Positions 7,126-15,111 are shown, counted from the stretch's first letter. The stretch: DNA of 16,743 nucleotides from an uncultured Clostridia bacterium (GCA_947626705.1 CANQTJ010000018.1:1-16743), one strand, 5' to 3'. The notes: generated from the letters alone by a model not told the origin. A program made the numbers and translations.

Positions 7126-8727
7126 ATGAAAATACAAACTTTAGCAGTAATATTTGTTATAATAATTTTGCCAATTTCATTAGTATTTGCATCATATACT
7201 CAAGGTAGAGTAGAAACTGTAAATTTACAAACTAGATATGATTCAAAACTAAATGATGCTACTTATGATGCTTTAAAAGCATATCAATTAAATAATTTTA
7301 ATAGTGATTCTTCAGATTACGTAAATGCAAAAATGAGAGATATAAAAGCTTCTGCAAATACCTTTTTTAATAGTATGGCATCAGCTTTTAGCGAACTTGG
7401 TTATACAAAAGAAACACTTCAAAACTATGTACCAGCACTTGTTTATGCAATGTATGATGGTTATTATATATATTCATCATATACAAATACATGGGATAGT
7501 GAAACAATTAACAAACATTCAACTGATGAATCATATCATAATGATGAAAAGTTGTATGGTATTAAACCTTATGTATATTATAGTTGTAGATATAAAGGCA
7601 CTAATTATGATGTAACAATAACATATTCTTTAGACAATTATATTCAAATACAGGGATATGTAATGGAAGGTTCACAAAAGAAGACGGTTAGTAAATATGG
7701 TTATTTATTAAATAAAAAAGATTTAGTAATAAATGGTGATAATGTTGAATATAAAGGAGTTAGCATTAATAAAGAAAATTCATTAAAAGAAAATATTTAT
7801 GTAGATGGACAAATAAGAGGATTATCATATATTAAAAAGAATGGAACTAAATATTATTATGATAATGAAAATGGAGCAGATAATGTATTTTCAGTTATAA
7901 ACGGAAAAAAGATTATACAAAATGATGAAGAATTAAAAAATGAAATACAGAACAATGATTATGCACAAAAGTATTATAAAGAATCAAAAGATTTAATGGA
8001 CTTTATGCAAAACTATGGATTAGATGAAATAAAAATTAGTAACATTGTAGATGAAAACGGAAATCAATATAATACAAATGATGAAAATGGAGCATATCAT
8101 ACAAGTGGAAAAATATTTGATTTTGATGATGATATAGAATCAGAAACTTCAAATTTTAATACACATAGAATAGAAGTAATAAAACACTCTATTGAAAGAA
8201 ATTTATCAATAGCAATTTCAAATTTTAATGCATTTTCTAGTTTCGAATTTCAAATGCCAAAATTAAAAGATGAAGACTGGGATAAAATTATGGATAACAT
8301 ATCTATTATTAGTTTTTTACAAGGTGTAAATATAGGTGGAAAAATATATAATGGTTATTCTATAGTAACAAATACAAAAAATGAAGATTTAGTAATGCAA
8401 GATTCAATATATATTAAAGATGCTAGTGGAATATTTCATAGAATAACAGAAAATAGTTTACCATATCAAGATGGTATGATAGGAATTTATAATGTAAATA
8501 TAGAAAGAAGAACAACACAAGATACTGATGGAAGTAATTTATATTATTTTCCAGTAGATGGTACTTTATCTTATAATTCAATAGTAACACAAAACAATAT
8601 ATCAAAAACATCAACGCAGACATTAAGTGATTACATAAATGGTTTAGATAATAGATTGAAACAAATATACTACACTGCTTTAGGTAGAGAAAGATATTCT
8701 TTGTATAGAGCAAGGTTGGAGATTTAA
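7126..8727 (+). CDS. Large membrane-anchored surface protein, candidate minor pilin or tip subunit
   Basis: A 533-residue protein I do not recognise. It has an N-terminal hydrophobic segment (about residues 4-23, LAVIFVIIILPISLVFA) that may be a signal anchor. A helical stretch follows (VETVNLQTRYDSKLNDATYDALKAY), reminiscent in layout of TadE/TadG-like minor pilins. The long exported domain is rich in Tyr, Asn and Asp (for example YDGYYIYSSYTNTW), and the C-terminus is helical (LDNRLKQIYYTALGRERYSLYRARLEI). No catalytic motif, LPxTG or repeat domain is visible. AAAGGA (7111-7116) is 9 nt before the ATG. It is separated from the array by a terminator, so it needs its own promoter or read-through; I see no convincing promoter in 7040-7110. 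Same strand and neighbourhood suggest it belongs to the appendage, as its largest surface-exposed part. Confidence 0.72.
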   Translation: MKIQTLAVIFVIIILPISLVFASYTQGRVETVNLQTRYDSKLNDATYDALKAYQLNNFNSDSSDYVNAKMRDIKASANTFFNSMASAFSELGYTKETLQNYVPALVYAMYDGYYIYSSYTNTWDSETINKHSTDESYHNDEKLYGIKPYVYYSCRYKGTNYDVTITYSLDNYIQIQGYVMEGSQKKTVSKYGYLLNKKDLVINGDNVEYKGVSINKENSLKENIYVDGQIRGLSYIKKNGTKYYYDNENGADNVFSVINGKKIIQNDEELKNEIQNNDYAQKYYKESKDLMDFMQNYGLDEIKISNIVDENGNQYNTNDENGAYHTSGKIFDFDDDIESETSNFNTHRIEVIKHSIERNLSIAISNFNAFSSFEFQMPKLKDEDWDKIMDNISIISFLQGVNIGGKIYNGYSIVTNTKNEDLVMQDSIYIKDASGIFHRITENSLPYQDGMIGIYNVNIERRTTQDTDGSNLYYFPVDGTLSYNSIVTQNNISKTSTQTLSDYINGLDNRLKQIYYTALGRERYSLYRARLEI

Positions 8728-8733
8728 AAATAA

Positions 8734-8791
8734 AAAAATACTTGAAATATAAGACTTTAATAAAGCGAAACTTTATATTTCAGGTATTTTT
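8734..8791. terminator. Bidirectional terminator between convergent genes
   Basis: A 19-bp stem (8734-8752 with 8773-8791) with a single G-U pair, an A-run on the left arm and a T-run on the right, and a 20-nt loop. It lies just after the + strand gene ending at 8727 and 85 nt before the 3' end of the minus-strand spoIVB gene, so it can serve both directions. Confidence 0.85.
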
Positions 8792-8876
8792 AATTTTAAT
8801 TATAAAAAATATTAGGTATTATTTAAGCATAAATATATTTATTATTCAAAATTTACACATTTTACTAAACAAATGC

Positions 8877-10112
8877 TTATTGAACACTTTTCATCTGTTT
8901 TAACATAATATCTCCAAAAACACCATAACCCTGTTCAGGATTATTTACAAGTACATGAGTTACAGCACCTACAAATTTACCATTTTGAATTATAGGAGAA
9001 CCACTCATTCCTTGAATTATACCACCAGTTTTTTCTAATAATCTTTTATCTGTAACTTTTATTAGCATACTTTTATTATCAAAATCATTTTCTTTATAAA
9101 TTTTTTCTATTTTTATTTCATATTCTTCTATTTTACCATTCTCTAAACTACACATAATAGTTGCATTTCCTAATTTTATTTCATCTCTAAGAGCTAATGG
9201 CATTTCCTTTGATTTATCAATATTTAAGCTTGACAAATTTTCTACTTTACCGTAGATACCAAACTTTGTATTTTTATATATACTACCAATATTTTTTTGA
9301 TTATCAACAGTTCCTTGAATTTTTCCAGGATTTCCACTTTCTCCTTTTATAACATTTAAAATTTTAGTAGTTACAAATTCGCCAGATTCAATATTTATCA
9401 ATTGTTCTGTATCTATATCTGTTATACCATGGCCTAAGGCTCCAAAACTTTGAGTAGAAGGTTCATAAAAAGTAACTGTTCCAACACCAGCTGCACTATC
9501 TCTAACCCATAACCCTAATTTATATTCATTCTTTGATGTTTGAACAGGTTTTATAGAACATTGTAATGTTTTATCATCGTGTATATATTTAATGCCAATT
9601 TCCTGTCCATTACATAAATTAACTTCTTCAATTAATTCTTCTGTTGTTTCTACATTAGTATTATTTATAGATATAATAGTATCTCCTTCTTTAATTCCTG
9701 TATTTTCATAAGGTTTATATTTTTTATTATCTATACCTTGGATTTCTGACATACCTACAACCAATACACCACTTGTGTATAATTTTATTCCAGCAATACT
9801 ACCTACAGGAATTACAGATGCTTTAGGTAAAACATCTACATTTACATTTTTTAAAAAAATATTTTCAAATAAACTTAACTTTACAGTTGTTTTTCCTGGA
9901 TTGTTTATTGTCTTAGTCTGATTACTTGATAATGTTTCTACTATTTCATTTTTATCAGTTAAATGTGCTTTTAATCCTAACATTGTCCTTAAATTTATAG
10001 ATTCTCCTTCAAAAATTACTATGTTATCAGGAATTGACTGAATTGAAACTATATAAGTATATAATACTAATAAAATAGAAATTAATATAATTTTCCAAAA
10101 TACTTTTTTCAA
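8877..10112 (-). CDS. spoIVB: SpoIVB serine peptidase (sporulation signalling)
   Basis: SpoIVB is made in the forespore, crosses into the intermembrane space and cleaves SpoIVFA, which releases pro-sigma-K processing in the mother cell. The 411-residue protein has an N-terminal membrane anchor (about 5-24), a PDZ domain (about 100-190, GIKEGDTIISINNTNV) and an S55 peptidase domain (about 195-411). Catalytic residues fit His228 (GALGHGITD), Asp355 (KVTDKRL) and Ser370 (GIIQGMSGSPI). Their spacing of 127 and 15 residues equals that of Bacillus subtilis SpoIVB (His236, Asp363, Ser378). The start is TTG, supported by AAAGGAG six bases upstream. It lies 105 nt downstream of the VanW-domain gene on the same strand. 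Identification is firm. Confidence 0.97.
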   Translation of the reverse strand: MKKVFWKIILISILLVLYTYIVSIQSIPDNIVIFEGESINLRTMLGLKAHLTDKNEIVETLSSNQTKTINNPGKTTVKLSLFENIFLKNVNVDVLPKASVIPVGSIAGIKLYTSGVLVVGMSEIQGIDNKKYKPYENTGIKEGDTIISINNTNVETTEELIEEVNLCNGQEIGIKYIHDDKTLQCSIKPVQTSKNEYKLGLWVRDSAAGVGTVTFYEPSTQSFGALGHGITDIDTEQLINIESGEFVTTKILNVIKGESGNPGKIQGTVDNQKNIGSIYKNTKFGIYGKVENLSSLNIDKSKEMPLALRDEIKLGNATIMCSLENGKIEEYEIKIEKIYKENDFDNKSMLIKVTDKRLLEKTGGIIQGMSGSPIIQNGKFVGAVTHVLVNNPEQGYGVFGDIMLKQMKSVQ

Positions 10113-10118
10113 TTTGCT

Positions 10119-10125
10119 CTCCTTT
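10119..10125 (-). promoter_or_regulatory. Shine-Dalgarno deciding the TTG start of spoIVB
   Basis: AAAGGAG on the minus strand, 6 nt before TTG (10112-10110). It supports initiation at this TTG, directly before the KKVFWK membrane-anchor sequence, since no ATG lies near. Confidence 0.8.
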
Positions 10126-10217
10126 AAACTAATATTATAATTTTATTATTAAAAACTTCATCATAATTTTAATTACAAATTACTGAAAATAAAAATTATA
10201 CTTGTTAAATATAAATA

Positions 10218-10982
10218 TTAAGAAATCTTATATAAAGTAATTATTACATTATCAGCATTATTTTCAGCTCTTATTATAATATCAAAACCAGTATCATTTC
10301 TAAATTTTAAATCATAGCTACCATACGCAACAGCAGCATCTTTACCAGTTTGTATATAAGGAACTTTATTGCTATGTTCATGTCTTTCTATAATTGCTAA
10401 ATTAGGCGTGTTAAGTATAGCATTGTAAAGAGTAGTACTAACTTGACAATTGCCTCCACCTAAACCTTTTTTCTTATTACCATATTTGTCAAAAATATCT
10501 GCTTGTTGATAACCTTTGTTAGAAGTTGATGGCCCTACTGTATCACAGAAAGAGAAAATAGAACCATTAGGAACAATAGTATCATTTAATGTTGAACAAG
10601 TAATAGAAATATTATTCTGTCTTGCACTTTCTTTATTATATATTTTAGTAGAAAAAGTAGAAAGTTGTTCTTCAACTTTAGTAGGCATTTCATTACTTTG
10701 ATTATCTGCACTATTTTGATTATTTTCTATATGTTCATCATTAATATTATTTTCATTAGTAATATTTTCTGAAACATCGTTATTTTGAGAATTATTAGGT
10801 TCAACCTCTAATATATTTTCACTATTTGAATTATTTTCAACATTTGTAGAAGTTCTATCAGCAACATAATCATTTTTGTTTGTATTATCATTTTTTATAA
10901 CAAAATAAATAGCGATACAAATTGCAATAATAACTATAAAAGCTAAAATATAATATAATTTATTTTTCAAACTAAATTCCAT
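10218..10982 (-). CDS. VanW-domain membrane-anchored protein
   Basis: A 254-residue protein with an N-terminal membrane helix (about 10-29), a low-complexity Asn/Glu-rich linker (about 31-107) and a VanW domain (about 108-250). The domain shows KESARQNNISITCSTLNDTIV, GSIFSFCDTVGP, GLGGGNCQVSTTLYNAI and the RHEHS..VPY...GKDAAV.YG block. VanW proteins occur in Gram-positive cell-envelope contexts; their biochemical function is not established, and this is not evidence of vancomycin resistance. No G5 or peptidoglycan-binding domain is attached, as is common in other members. The start is uncertain: AAAGGA abuts the ATG with no spacing, while an in-frame TTG four codons on has 12 nt. Neither is ideal. 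It lies upstream of spoIVB on the same strand and diverges from spoIIIAA, so a sporulation or envelope role is possible. Confidence 0.9.
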   Translation of the reverse strand: MEFSLKNKLYYILAFIVIIAICIAIYFVIKNDNTNKNDYVADRTSTNVENNSNSENILEVEPNNSQNNDVSENITNENNINDEHIENNQNSADNQSNEMPTKVEEQLSTFSTKIYNKESARQNNISITCSTLNDTIVPNGSIFSFCDTVGPSTSNKGYQQADIFDKYGNKKKGLGGGNCQVSTTLYNAILNTPNLAIIERHEHSNKVPYIQTGKDAAVAYGSYDLKFRNDTGFDIIIRAENNADNVIITLYKIS

Positions 10983-11163
10983 TCCTTTCTTTTTTTTGCT
11001 TGAAGAAATCGAATATATATCTATAAAATATTATTTTTCAAGCTAATTACCATAATTAATATAACCAAAAAAAGTAATAAAATACATAAATAATGAATAT
11101 AATATGTGCCAGAGAAATAAAAAAGATATAAAAATTTAAAATTTTAGAAAGGATTTAACAAAA

Positions 11164-12033
11164 ATGAAAAATATTGATGAAATATTACGATATTTCCCCA
11201 ATAATATATATCAAATATTTTTAAATATATTTACAGAAAATAATCAAATAATAAATGAAATACAGGAAATAAGAATTAGAGCTAATAGACCGATATTATT
11301 AAAATTAAGAGAAACAGACATATTGTTACAATACAATATATCACAAACAGAGATATTACAAATATTAGAACGTTTATGTGAAAATTCTATTTACGCATAT
11401 AAAAATCAAATTTGTGAGGGATTTATTACAATTAAAGGAGGACACCGTGTTGGTTTAACTGGTTCATGCGTTATAGAAAATGGAAAAATTACAAATATAA
11501 AATATATATCTAGCTTAAATTTTAGAATAGCAAGAGAAGTATTCAATTGTAGTACAAAAGTATTAAATGAAATAATAGATATAGAAAATAAAACTATATA
11601 TAATACAATAATTGCATCACCACCAGGAAAAGGAAAAACTACAATTCTTAGAGATATTATTAGAATATTAAGTAATGGTATAAATGAAATTAATTTTAAT
11701 GGAAAAATATGTGGTGTAGTAGACGAAAGAGGCGAGATTGCTGCTATGTATAAAGGAGTTCCTCAAAATGATATAGGCATAAGAACAGATATTGTAGAAA
11801 ATATTGATAAAAATAGGGGTATACATATATTAATAAGGACGATGTCTCCTGAGATAATTGCTTGTGATGAGATTGGAAGTTATGAGGATATTGAAGCAAT
11901 ACAGTATGCATTATATTCTGGAGTGAAGGGAATTTTTACTATGCATGCAAAAAATATTGATGATGTTAAAAATAATAGATATGTTTATAATTTGATTGAA
12001 AATGGTGGAATACAAAAAGTTGTTTTTTTATGA
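11164..12033 (+). CDS. spoIIIAA: SpoIIIAA, stage III sporulation ATPase, C-terminally short
   Basis: SpoIIIAA is the mother-cell ATPase, related to secretion ATPases, of the SpoIIIA-SpoIIQ channel that sustains the forespore. The 289-residue protein has the family N-terminal domain (EIRIRANRPILLK, GFITIKGGHRVGLTG), Walker A SPPGKGKTT (152-160), CGVVDERGEIAA (183-194), the Walker B region MSPEIIACDEIGS (227-239) and TMHAKN (259-264). AGAAAGGA is 10 nt before the ATG. The protein stops at IQKVVFL, just after a run of seven T (12023-12029), where family members usually continue another ~15-20 residues with a G.GT motif. Neither other frame after the T-run restores that motif. None of spoIIIAB to spoIIIAH follows; a gene-free stretch and a prepilin gene come next. 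Identity is firm, functionality less so. Confidence 0.93.
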   Translation: MKNIDEILRYFPNNIYQIFLNIFTENNQIINEIQEIRIRANRPILLKLRETDILLQYNISQTEILQILERLCENSIYAYKNQICEGFITIKGGHRVGLTGSCVIENGKITNIKYISSLNFRIAREVFNCSTKVLNEIIDIENKTIYNTIIASPPGKGKTTILRDIIRILSNGINEINFNGKICGVVDERGEIAAMYKGVPQNDIGIRTDIVENIDKNRGIHILIRTMSPEIIACDEIGSYEDIEAIQYALYSGVKGIFTMHAKNIDDVKNNRYVYNLIENGGIQKVVFL

Positions 12034-12383
12034 TGTTTATGTAATAAAAAATTATAGAAATTTTAAGTTTTGGTATTTTATAATGTTACACCCTTCAATT
12101 ACACTCTGATTGCGAATTTTTTTTCCATAAAATATCAAAGAATTTTAAAAATTTTTTAATGTATATTCGTCATTTCATAAAAATATTATATTTCAAGCAT
12201 TTTTAATTAATATTATTTAAAACCATTATACTGTAACTTTATAATCAATTTAAAAAAATATAATTAAAAGTATTTACAAAAAATTTTTATAATGATAAAA
12301 TCAAAATATAAAAATATAATAACAAAGTTACATAATAAAACAAAAATGGAGCAAAATAAACAAAAGAAGAGAGGGGAAAATAA
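12034..12383 (+). other. Gene-free stretch (350 bp) between spoIIIAA and prepilin cassette 1
   Basis: No open frame with a credible start on either strand and no remnant of spoIIIAB recognised. The first 220 bases are plain AT-rich sequence with no convincing terminator for spoIIIAA. The last ~110 bases hold the cassette promoter (12273-12301) and the conserved leader (from 12317). Confidence 0.6.
12273..12301 (+). promoter_or_regulatory. Promoter of prepilin cassette 1
   Basis: TTTACA (12273-12278), 17-nt spacer, TAAAAT (12296-12301) with TG one base upstream (extended -10). The same arrangement recurs at 15230 and 16340, and at 15230 it is followed by the same leader, which strengthens the call. 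Confidence 0.7.
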
Positions 12384-12397
12384 ATGAAATTAAACAA
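12317..12397 (+). repeat. Conserved leader/start repeat, copy 1
   Basis: This 81-base segment, covering the 5' untranslated region, the GAGAGGGG Shine-Dalgarno and the first codons, matches 15273-15353 at 80 of 81 positions without gaps; the only difference is T against A in the run before GGAGC. It is A-rich and I see no stable hairpin within it. Confidence 0.9.
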
Positions 12398-13013
12398 TAA
12401 AATATTTAAAAAAAATAAAGGAATAACACTAGTAGCGCTAGTAATTACAATAGTAATTTTATTAATATTAGCAGGAATATCAATCGCACAATTAACAGGA
12501 AATGGACTATTTGAGAATGCAAAATTGGCAAAAGAAAAGTCTGAAAATGCAATAGAAGAAGAAAATGAAAAATTATCCCAATATGGAGATATTATTAATG
12601 AATATATTGATGGAACAAGAACAAATGCTAATAGTGGAGGAACATTACTTTGGGAAAATCCAAATTATACGGAAGCATTTTTACCGCAAACTATTATATT
12701 AAACGATTCTTTAAGTAACTACAAATATATAAAAATATTATTTAGGGCATCCTGTGTTAATAATAGTGTAGAGGTAGTAAATAATACTTCTTATTCAATA
12801 GATACATTAATTATAGATAATAAAGTAAGTTCACAAATGTATTTATCATATTATGAATCTGTTTGGACTGGACATCCTTTATATTATAGATATTTTAATG
12901 GAGAAGAAAAAGAAATAACTTTTGAAAATGCATATACATCAGGTAGTGGTTCTAATAATGCTAATAATAATAATGCATGTATTCCATATTATATATTAGG
13001 ATACAATTTTTAA
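12384..13013 (+). CDS. Prepilin-type protein with phage-tail-like C-terminal domain (cassette 1)
   Basis: A 209-residue prepilin-like protein. A short basic leader ends NKG, and likely cleavage by prepilin peptidase is G13|I14, followed by the hydrophobic helix ITLVALVITIVILLILAG. The +5 residue is Ala, not the usual Glu. After a helical, charged stretch (about 42-75, NAKLAKEKSENAIEEENEK) and a Gly/Ser/Asn hinge comes a beta-rich domain (about 88-209) ending NNNNACIPYYILGYNF. From memory this resembles the C-terminal domains of some phage tail and baseplate proteins; that is a resemblance only. The first 52 residues match the protein at 15340 in 45 positions, while the C-terminal domains are unrelated. 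It probably sits on the cell surface or is secreted. The ATPase and platform in this window need not be its own machine. Confidence 0.82.
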   Translation: MKLNNKIFKKNKGITLVALVITIVILLILAGISIAQLTGNGLFENAKLAKEKSENAIEEENEKLSQYGDIINEYIDGTRTNANSGGTLLWENPNYTEAFLPQTIILNDSLSNYKYIKILFRASCVNNSVEVVNNTSYSIDTLIIDNKVSSQMYLSYYESVWTGHPLYYRYFNGEEKEITFENAYTSGSGSNNANNNNACIPYYILGYNF

Positions 13014-13065
13014 GTTTTGTATTTATATAAAGCATATTTCATATTAAAAGCCAAAAATTAAAAGT

Positions 13066-13094
13066 TTGACATTTCTGAAAAAAAACGTTATAAT
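13066..13094 (+). promoter_or_regulatory. Perfect consensus sigma-A promoter for the small membrane protein
   Basis: TTGACA (13066-13071), exactly 17 nt, TATAAT (13089-13094): full consensus at both boxes. It lies 34 nt before the ATG at 13129. The TTG of the -35 box is also the first codon of a longer in-frame reading, which is therefore not the true start. Confidence 0.88.
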
Positions 13095-13128
13095 ATATAT
13101 GTATTATTTAAAAAAGGAGAAAAATGTT

Positions 13129-13293
13129 ATGCTAAAAAAATACTGGAAAAAAATTGGAATGTTAATATTGATAATAGCATGTGTATTTAATATAATGAAC
13201 AAATTAGTACATAAATTATCATTAAATAAAGAAATGTTACAATCAGCACAGTATATATTTAGTCAACAAGAAAATGAAAATAAGAAAAAATAA
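13129..13293 (+). CDS. Small single-span membrane protein (54 aa), unknown function
   Basis: A 54-residue protein beginning MLKKYWKKIGML, with a positively charged N-terminus, one hydrophobic helix (about 9-27, IGMLILIIACVFNIMNKLV) and a polar tail ending ENENKKK. I chose this ATG because AAGGAGA (13114-13120) is 8 nt upstream; the longer in-frame version starts inside the -35 box. The promoter is full consensus, so high, constitutive expression is expected. The gene lies 77 nt before rpmE on the same strand; a second promoter separates them. No family recognised; with a basic N-terminus and one span it could be a small membrane regulator or, less likely, a type I toxin-like peptide (no antisense RNA seen). 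Confidence 0.7.
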   Translation: MLKKYWKKIGMLILIIACVFNIMNKLVHKLSLNKEMLQSAQYIFSQQENENKKK

Positions 13294-13296
13294 TAC

Positions 13297-13325
13297 TTGA
13301 AAAAATTTAGAAGATATGTTATTAT
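13297..13325 (+). promoter_or_regulatory. Likely rpmE promoter
   Basis: TTGAAA (13297-13302), 17-nt spacer, TATTAT (13320-13325) with TG one base upstream of the -10. It starts 4 nt after the stop of the small membrane protein and gives a leader of about 40 nt to rpmE. Confidence 0.6.
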
Positions 13326-13370
13326 AAAAAACAGTCATGTTATAAAATACGAAAAAGAGGTGAAATTAAA

Positions 13371-13571
13371 ATGAAAGAAGGATTACATCCAGAATATGCA
13401 GAAACAACAATTACATGTGCATGTGGTAATGTTTTAGAAGTTGGTTCAACAAAAAAAGATATAAAAGTAGATGTTTGCTCAAAATGTCATCCATATTGGA
13501 CAGGTAATTTAAGACAAGAAACAGTTGGTGGTAGAGCAGATAAATTTAAGAAAAAATATGGACTTGCATAA
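13371..13571 (+). CDS. rpmE: 50S ribosomal protein L31, zinc-binding type
   Basis: A 66-residue L31, a protein of the large subunit at the bridge to the 30S head. It has the typical start MKEGLHPEY, the four zinc ligands Cys16, Cys18, Cys36 and Cys39 (TCACG and VCSKCHPYWTG), and the basic C-terminal segment GGRADKFKKKYG. The length is normal for the zinc form (RpmE rather than RpmE2/YtiA). AGAGGTGA is 7 nt before the ATG. It has its own promoter and is followed by a long bidirectional hairpin shared with convergent murC. In other Clostridia rpmE often sits near rho or prfA; neither is seen here. Identification is firm. Confidence 0.98.
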   Translation: MKEGLHPEYAETTITCACGNVLEVGSTKKDIKVDVCSKCHPYWTGNLRQETVGGRADKFKKKYGLA

Positions 13572-13617
13572 TAAATTACTGATTAATAAAAAAATTAATT
13601 ATATTATTACAAAAAGC

Positions 13618-13669
13618 TTAAATGAAGTCATATATTATAATCTATATTATAGTATATGACTTCATTTAA
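13618..13669. terminator. Long bidirectional terminator between rpmE and murC
   Basis: A perfect 17-bp stem (13618-13634 with 13653-13669). Its inner 18 nt can extend it by a U-G pair and six more base pairs (TATAAT with ATTATA) around a CTAT loop, giving a near-continuous 24-bp hairpin. It lies between the convergent ends of rpmE (13571) and murC (13683). Confidence 0.85.
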
Positions 13670-13682
13670 TGCACTCCAAATA

Positions 13683-15071
13683 TTATTTAGATTTATCTAA
13701 CAACATAGGGCCAATTTGAGTAACAGTACCAGCACCTAAGGTTAATATAATATCATTTTCATTAACGTTATCTTTTAATATATTAACACATTCTTCAAAA
13801 TTAGCAACATATTTAGCATCTTTACCTAAGGAATTTATTTTATCAACTAAATCTTTAGAAGAAATATTATAAGTATTAATTTCTCTAGCTGCATAAATAT
13901 CTAAAACAATAATATTATCAAAATTTAATAAAGCTTTTGCAAAATCATCTAAAAGATTTTTTGTTCTACTATAAGTATGAGGTTGAAATACAACCCAAGA
14001 CTTATTAAACTTTTTATTTTTTACAGATTCAGATGTAGCAACTATTTCAGTAGGATGATGACCATAGTCGTCATAAATACTAGCTCCATTTATTTTTCCC
14101 TTAAATTCAAATCTTCTATGAGCTCCTGTAAATTTATTCAAAGCACTTTGAATAATATTTTTATCAATTTTATAATAATCACATAATGCAATACAAGCAA
14201 GAGAATTTAAAACATTATGCATTCCTGGTATAGACAATTTGATTTTTGAGAAAAATTCATTATTTTTATAAACATCAAATTCTGGAAAACCATCATTATC
14301 AAAAGATATATTTTCAGCAAAGAAATTAGCATTTTTGTTATTTATACCATATAAAATTATATTTGCATTAGTATATTGAGCTAAATCTAAACAGTTTTTA
14401 TCATCTGCATTAATTACTAAAACACCATCATTAGGTAACAATTTTACATATTTAATAAAAGCATTTTTTATATTTTCAAATGTTTTAAAATAATCTAAAT
14501 GGTCATTATCAATATTTAAAATAACTTCAGCTTTTGGAGTAAACTTTAAAAAGCTCTCAACATATTCACAAGCTTCTATAATAAAGTGCTCACTATTACC
14601 AACTTTGTAGTTACCATCAATTATATTTAAATAAGCTCCAACTTGTATACTTGGATCCTTTAAAGCTTCTAAAAAACAAATAGATAACATAGAAGTCGTT
14701 GTTGTTTTTCCGTGAGTACCAGAAATGCAAATAGTATCTTCAAAGCATCTAGTAAGTTCTCCTAAAAAGTCAGCCCTTTCAATTGTAGGAATATTTAATC
14801 TTTTTGCTTCAACCATTTCAGGATCATCTTGTTTTATTGCAGCAGAATAAACTATAATATCACTTTTTGCAACATCTTCTAAATTATGACCTATTGTAAC
14901 TTTTATTCCCATAGTATTTAATTTTTCAGTTACTTCAGATTTTACCCAATCAGAACCTGTAACATTAAATCCCCAATTTATAAGTATTGCAGCGATACCA
15001 CTCATACTTACTCCGCCAATACCTATCATATGTATATTTTTATATTTTTTTATATTTTGAATGTTTGGCAT
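13683..15071 (-). CDS. murC: UDP-N-acetylmuramate--L-alanine ligase
   Basis: MurC adds L-alanine to UDP-MurNAc using ATP, the first amino-acid step of cytoplasmic peptidoglycan precursor synthesis. The 462-residue protein has the N-terminal UDP-binding motif MIGIGGVSMSGIA (15-27), the ATP-binding loop GTHGKTTTT (118-126), the IEACEY region (165-170), NIDNDHLDYF (186-195), GAHRRFE (316-322) and DDYGHHPTEI (334-343), all at expected places for a full-length MurC. I start it at the ATG at 15071 because AGGGGGA is 6 nt upstream. A longer in-frame reading to 15140 would begin inside the -35 box of the promoter. It is convergent with rpmE and divergent from prepilin cassette 2. No ftsQ, murG or murB neighbour is seen, so it stands alone. 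Confidence 0.97.
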   Translation of the reverse strand: MPNIQNIKKYKNIHMIGIGGVSMSGIAAILINWGFNVTGSDWVKSEVTEKLNTMGIKVTIGHNLEDVAKSDIIVYSAAIKQDDPEMVEAKRLNIPTIERADFLGELTRCFEDTICISGTHGKTTTTSMLSICFLEALKDPSIQVGAYLNIIDGNYKVGNSEHFIIEACEYVESFLKFTPKAEVILNIDNDHLDYFKTFENIKNAFIKYVKLLPNDGVLVINADDKNCLDLAQYTNANIILYGINNKNANFFAENISFDNDGFPEFDVYKNNEFFSKIKLSIPGMHNVLNSLACIALCDYYKIDKNIIQSALNKFTGAHRRFEFKGKINGASIYDDYGHHPTEIVATSESVKNKKFNKSWVVFQPHTYSRTKNLLDDFAKALLNFDNIIVLDIYAAREINTYNISSKDLVDKINSLGKDAKYVANFEECVNILKDNVNENDIILTLGAGTVTQIGPMLLDKSK

Positions 15072-15077
15072 TAAAAA

Positions 15078-15084
15078 TCCCCCT
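15078..15084 (-). promoter_or_regulatory. Shine-Dalgarno deciding the murC start
   Basis: AGGGGGA on the minus strand, 6 nt before the ATG at 15071-15069. It favours the 462-residue form starting MPNIQNIKKY over the 485-residue reading. Confidence 0.8.
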
Positions 15085-15111
15085 AATTTATATATATTAA
15101 AAAGCAAAACA

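Noticed and set aside
10218..10982. Vancomycin resistance gene
   Set aside because: VanW domains are widespread in Clostridia; no vanH, vanA/B or vanX is present.
10998..11043. GCTTGAA/TTCAAGC inverted repeat upstream of the VanW gene as an operator
   Set aside because: Seven base pairs around a 32-nt loop in AT-rich DNA is not convincing, and no second copy is seen.
11044..11150. Sigma-E-type promoter for spoIIIAA
   Set aside because: Expected from biology, but I could not place -35 and -10 elements at acceptable spacing.
12010..12120. SpoIIIAA tail recoverable by slippage at T7
   Set aside because: One fewer T gives about 20 further residues without the family's G.GT motif; one more T reaches a stop within a few codons.
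13066..13128. Longer N-terminus for the small membrane protein starting at 13066
   Set aside because: Its first codon is the TTG of a perfect -35 box and its next codons run through the -10; the ATG at 13129 has a proper ribosome site.
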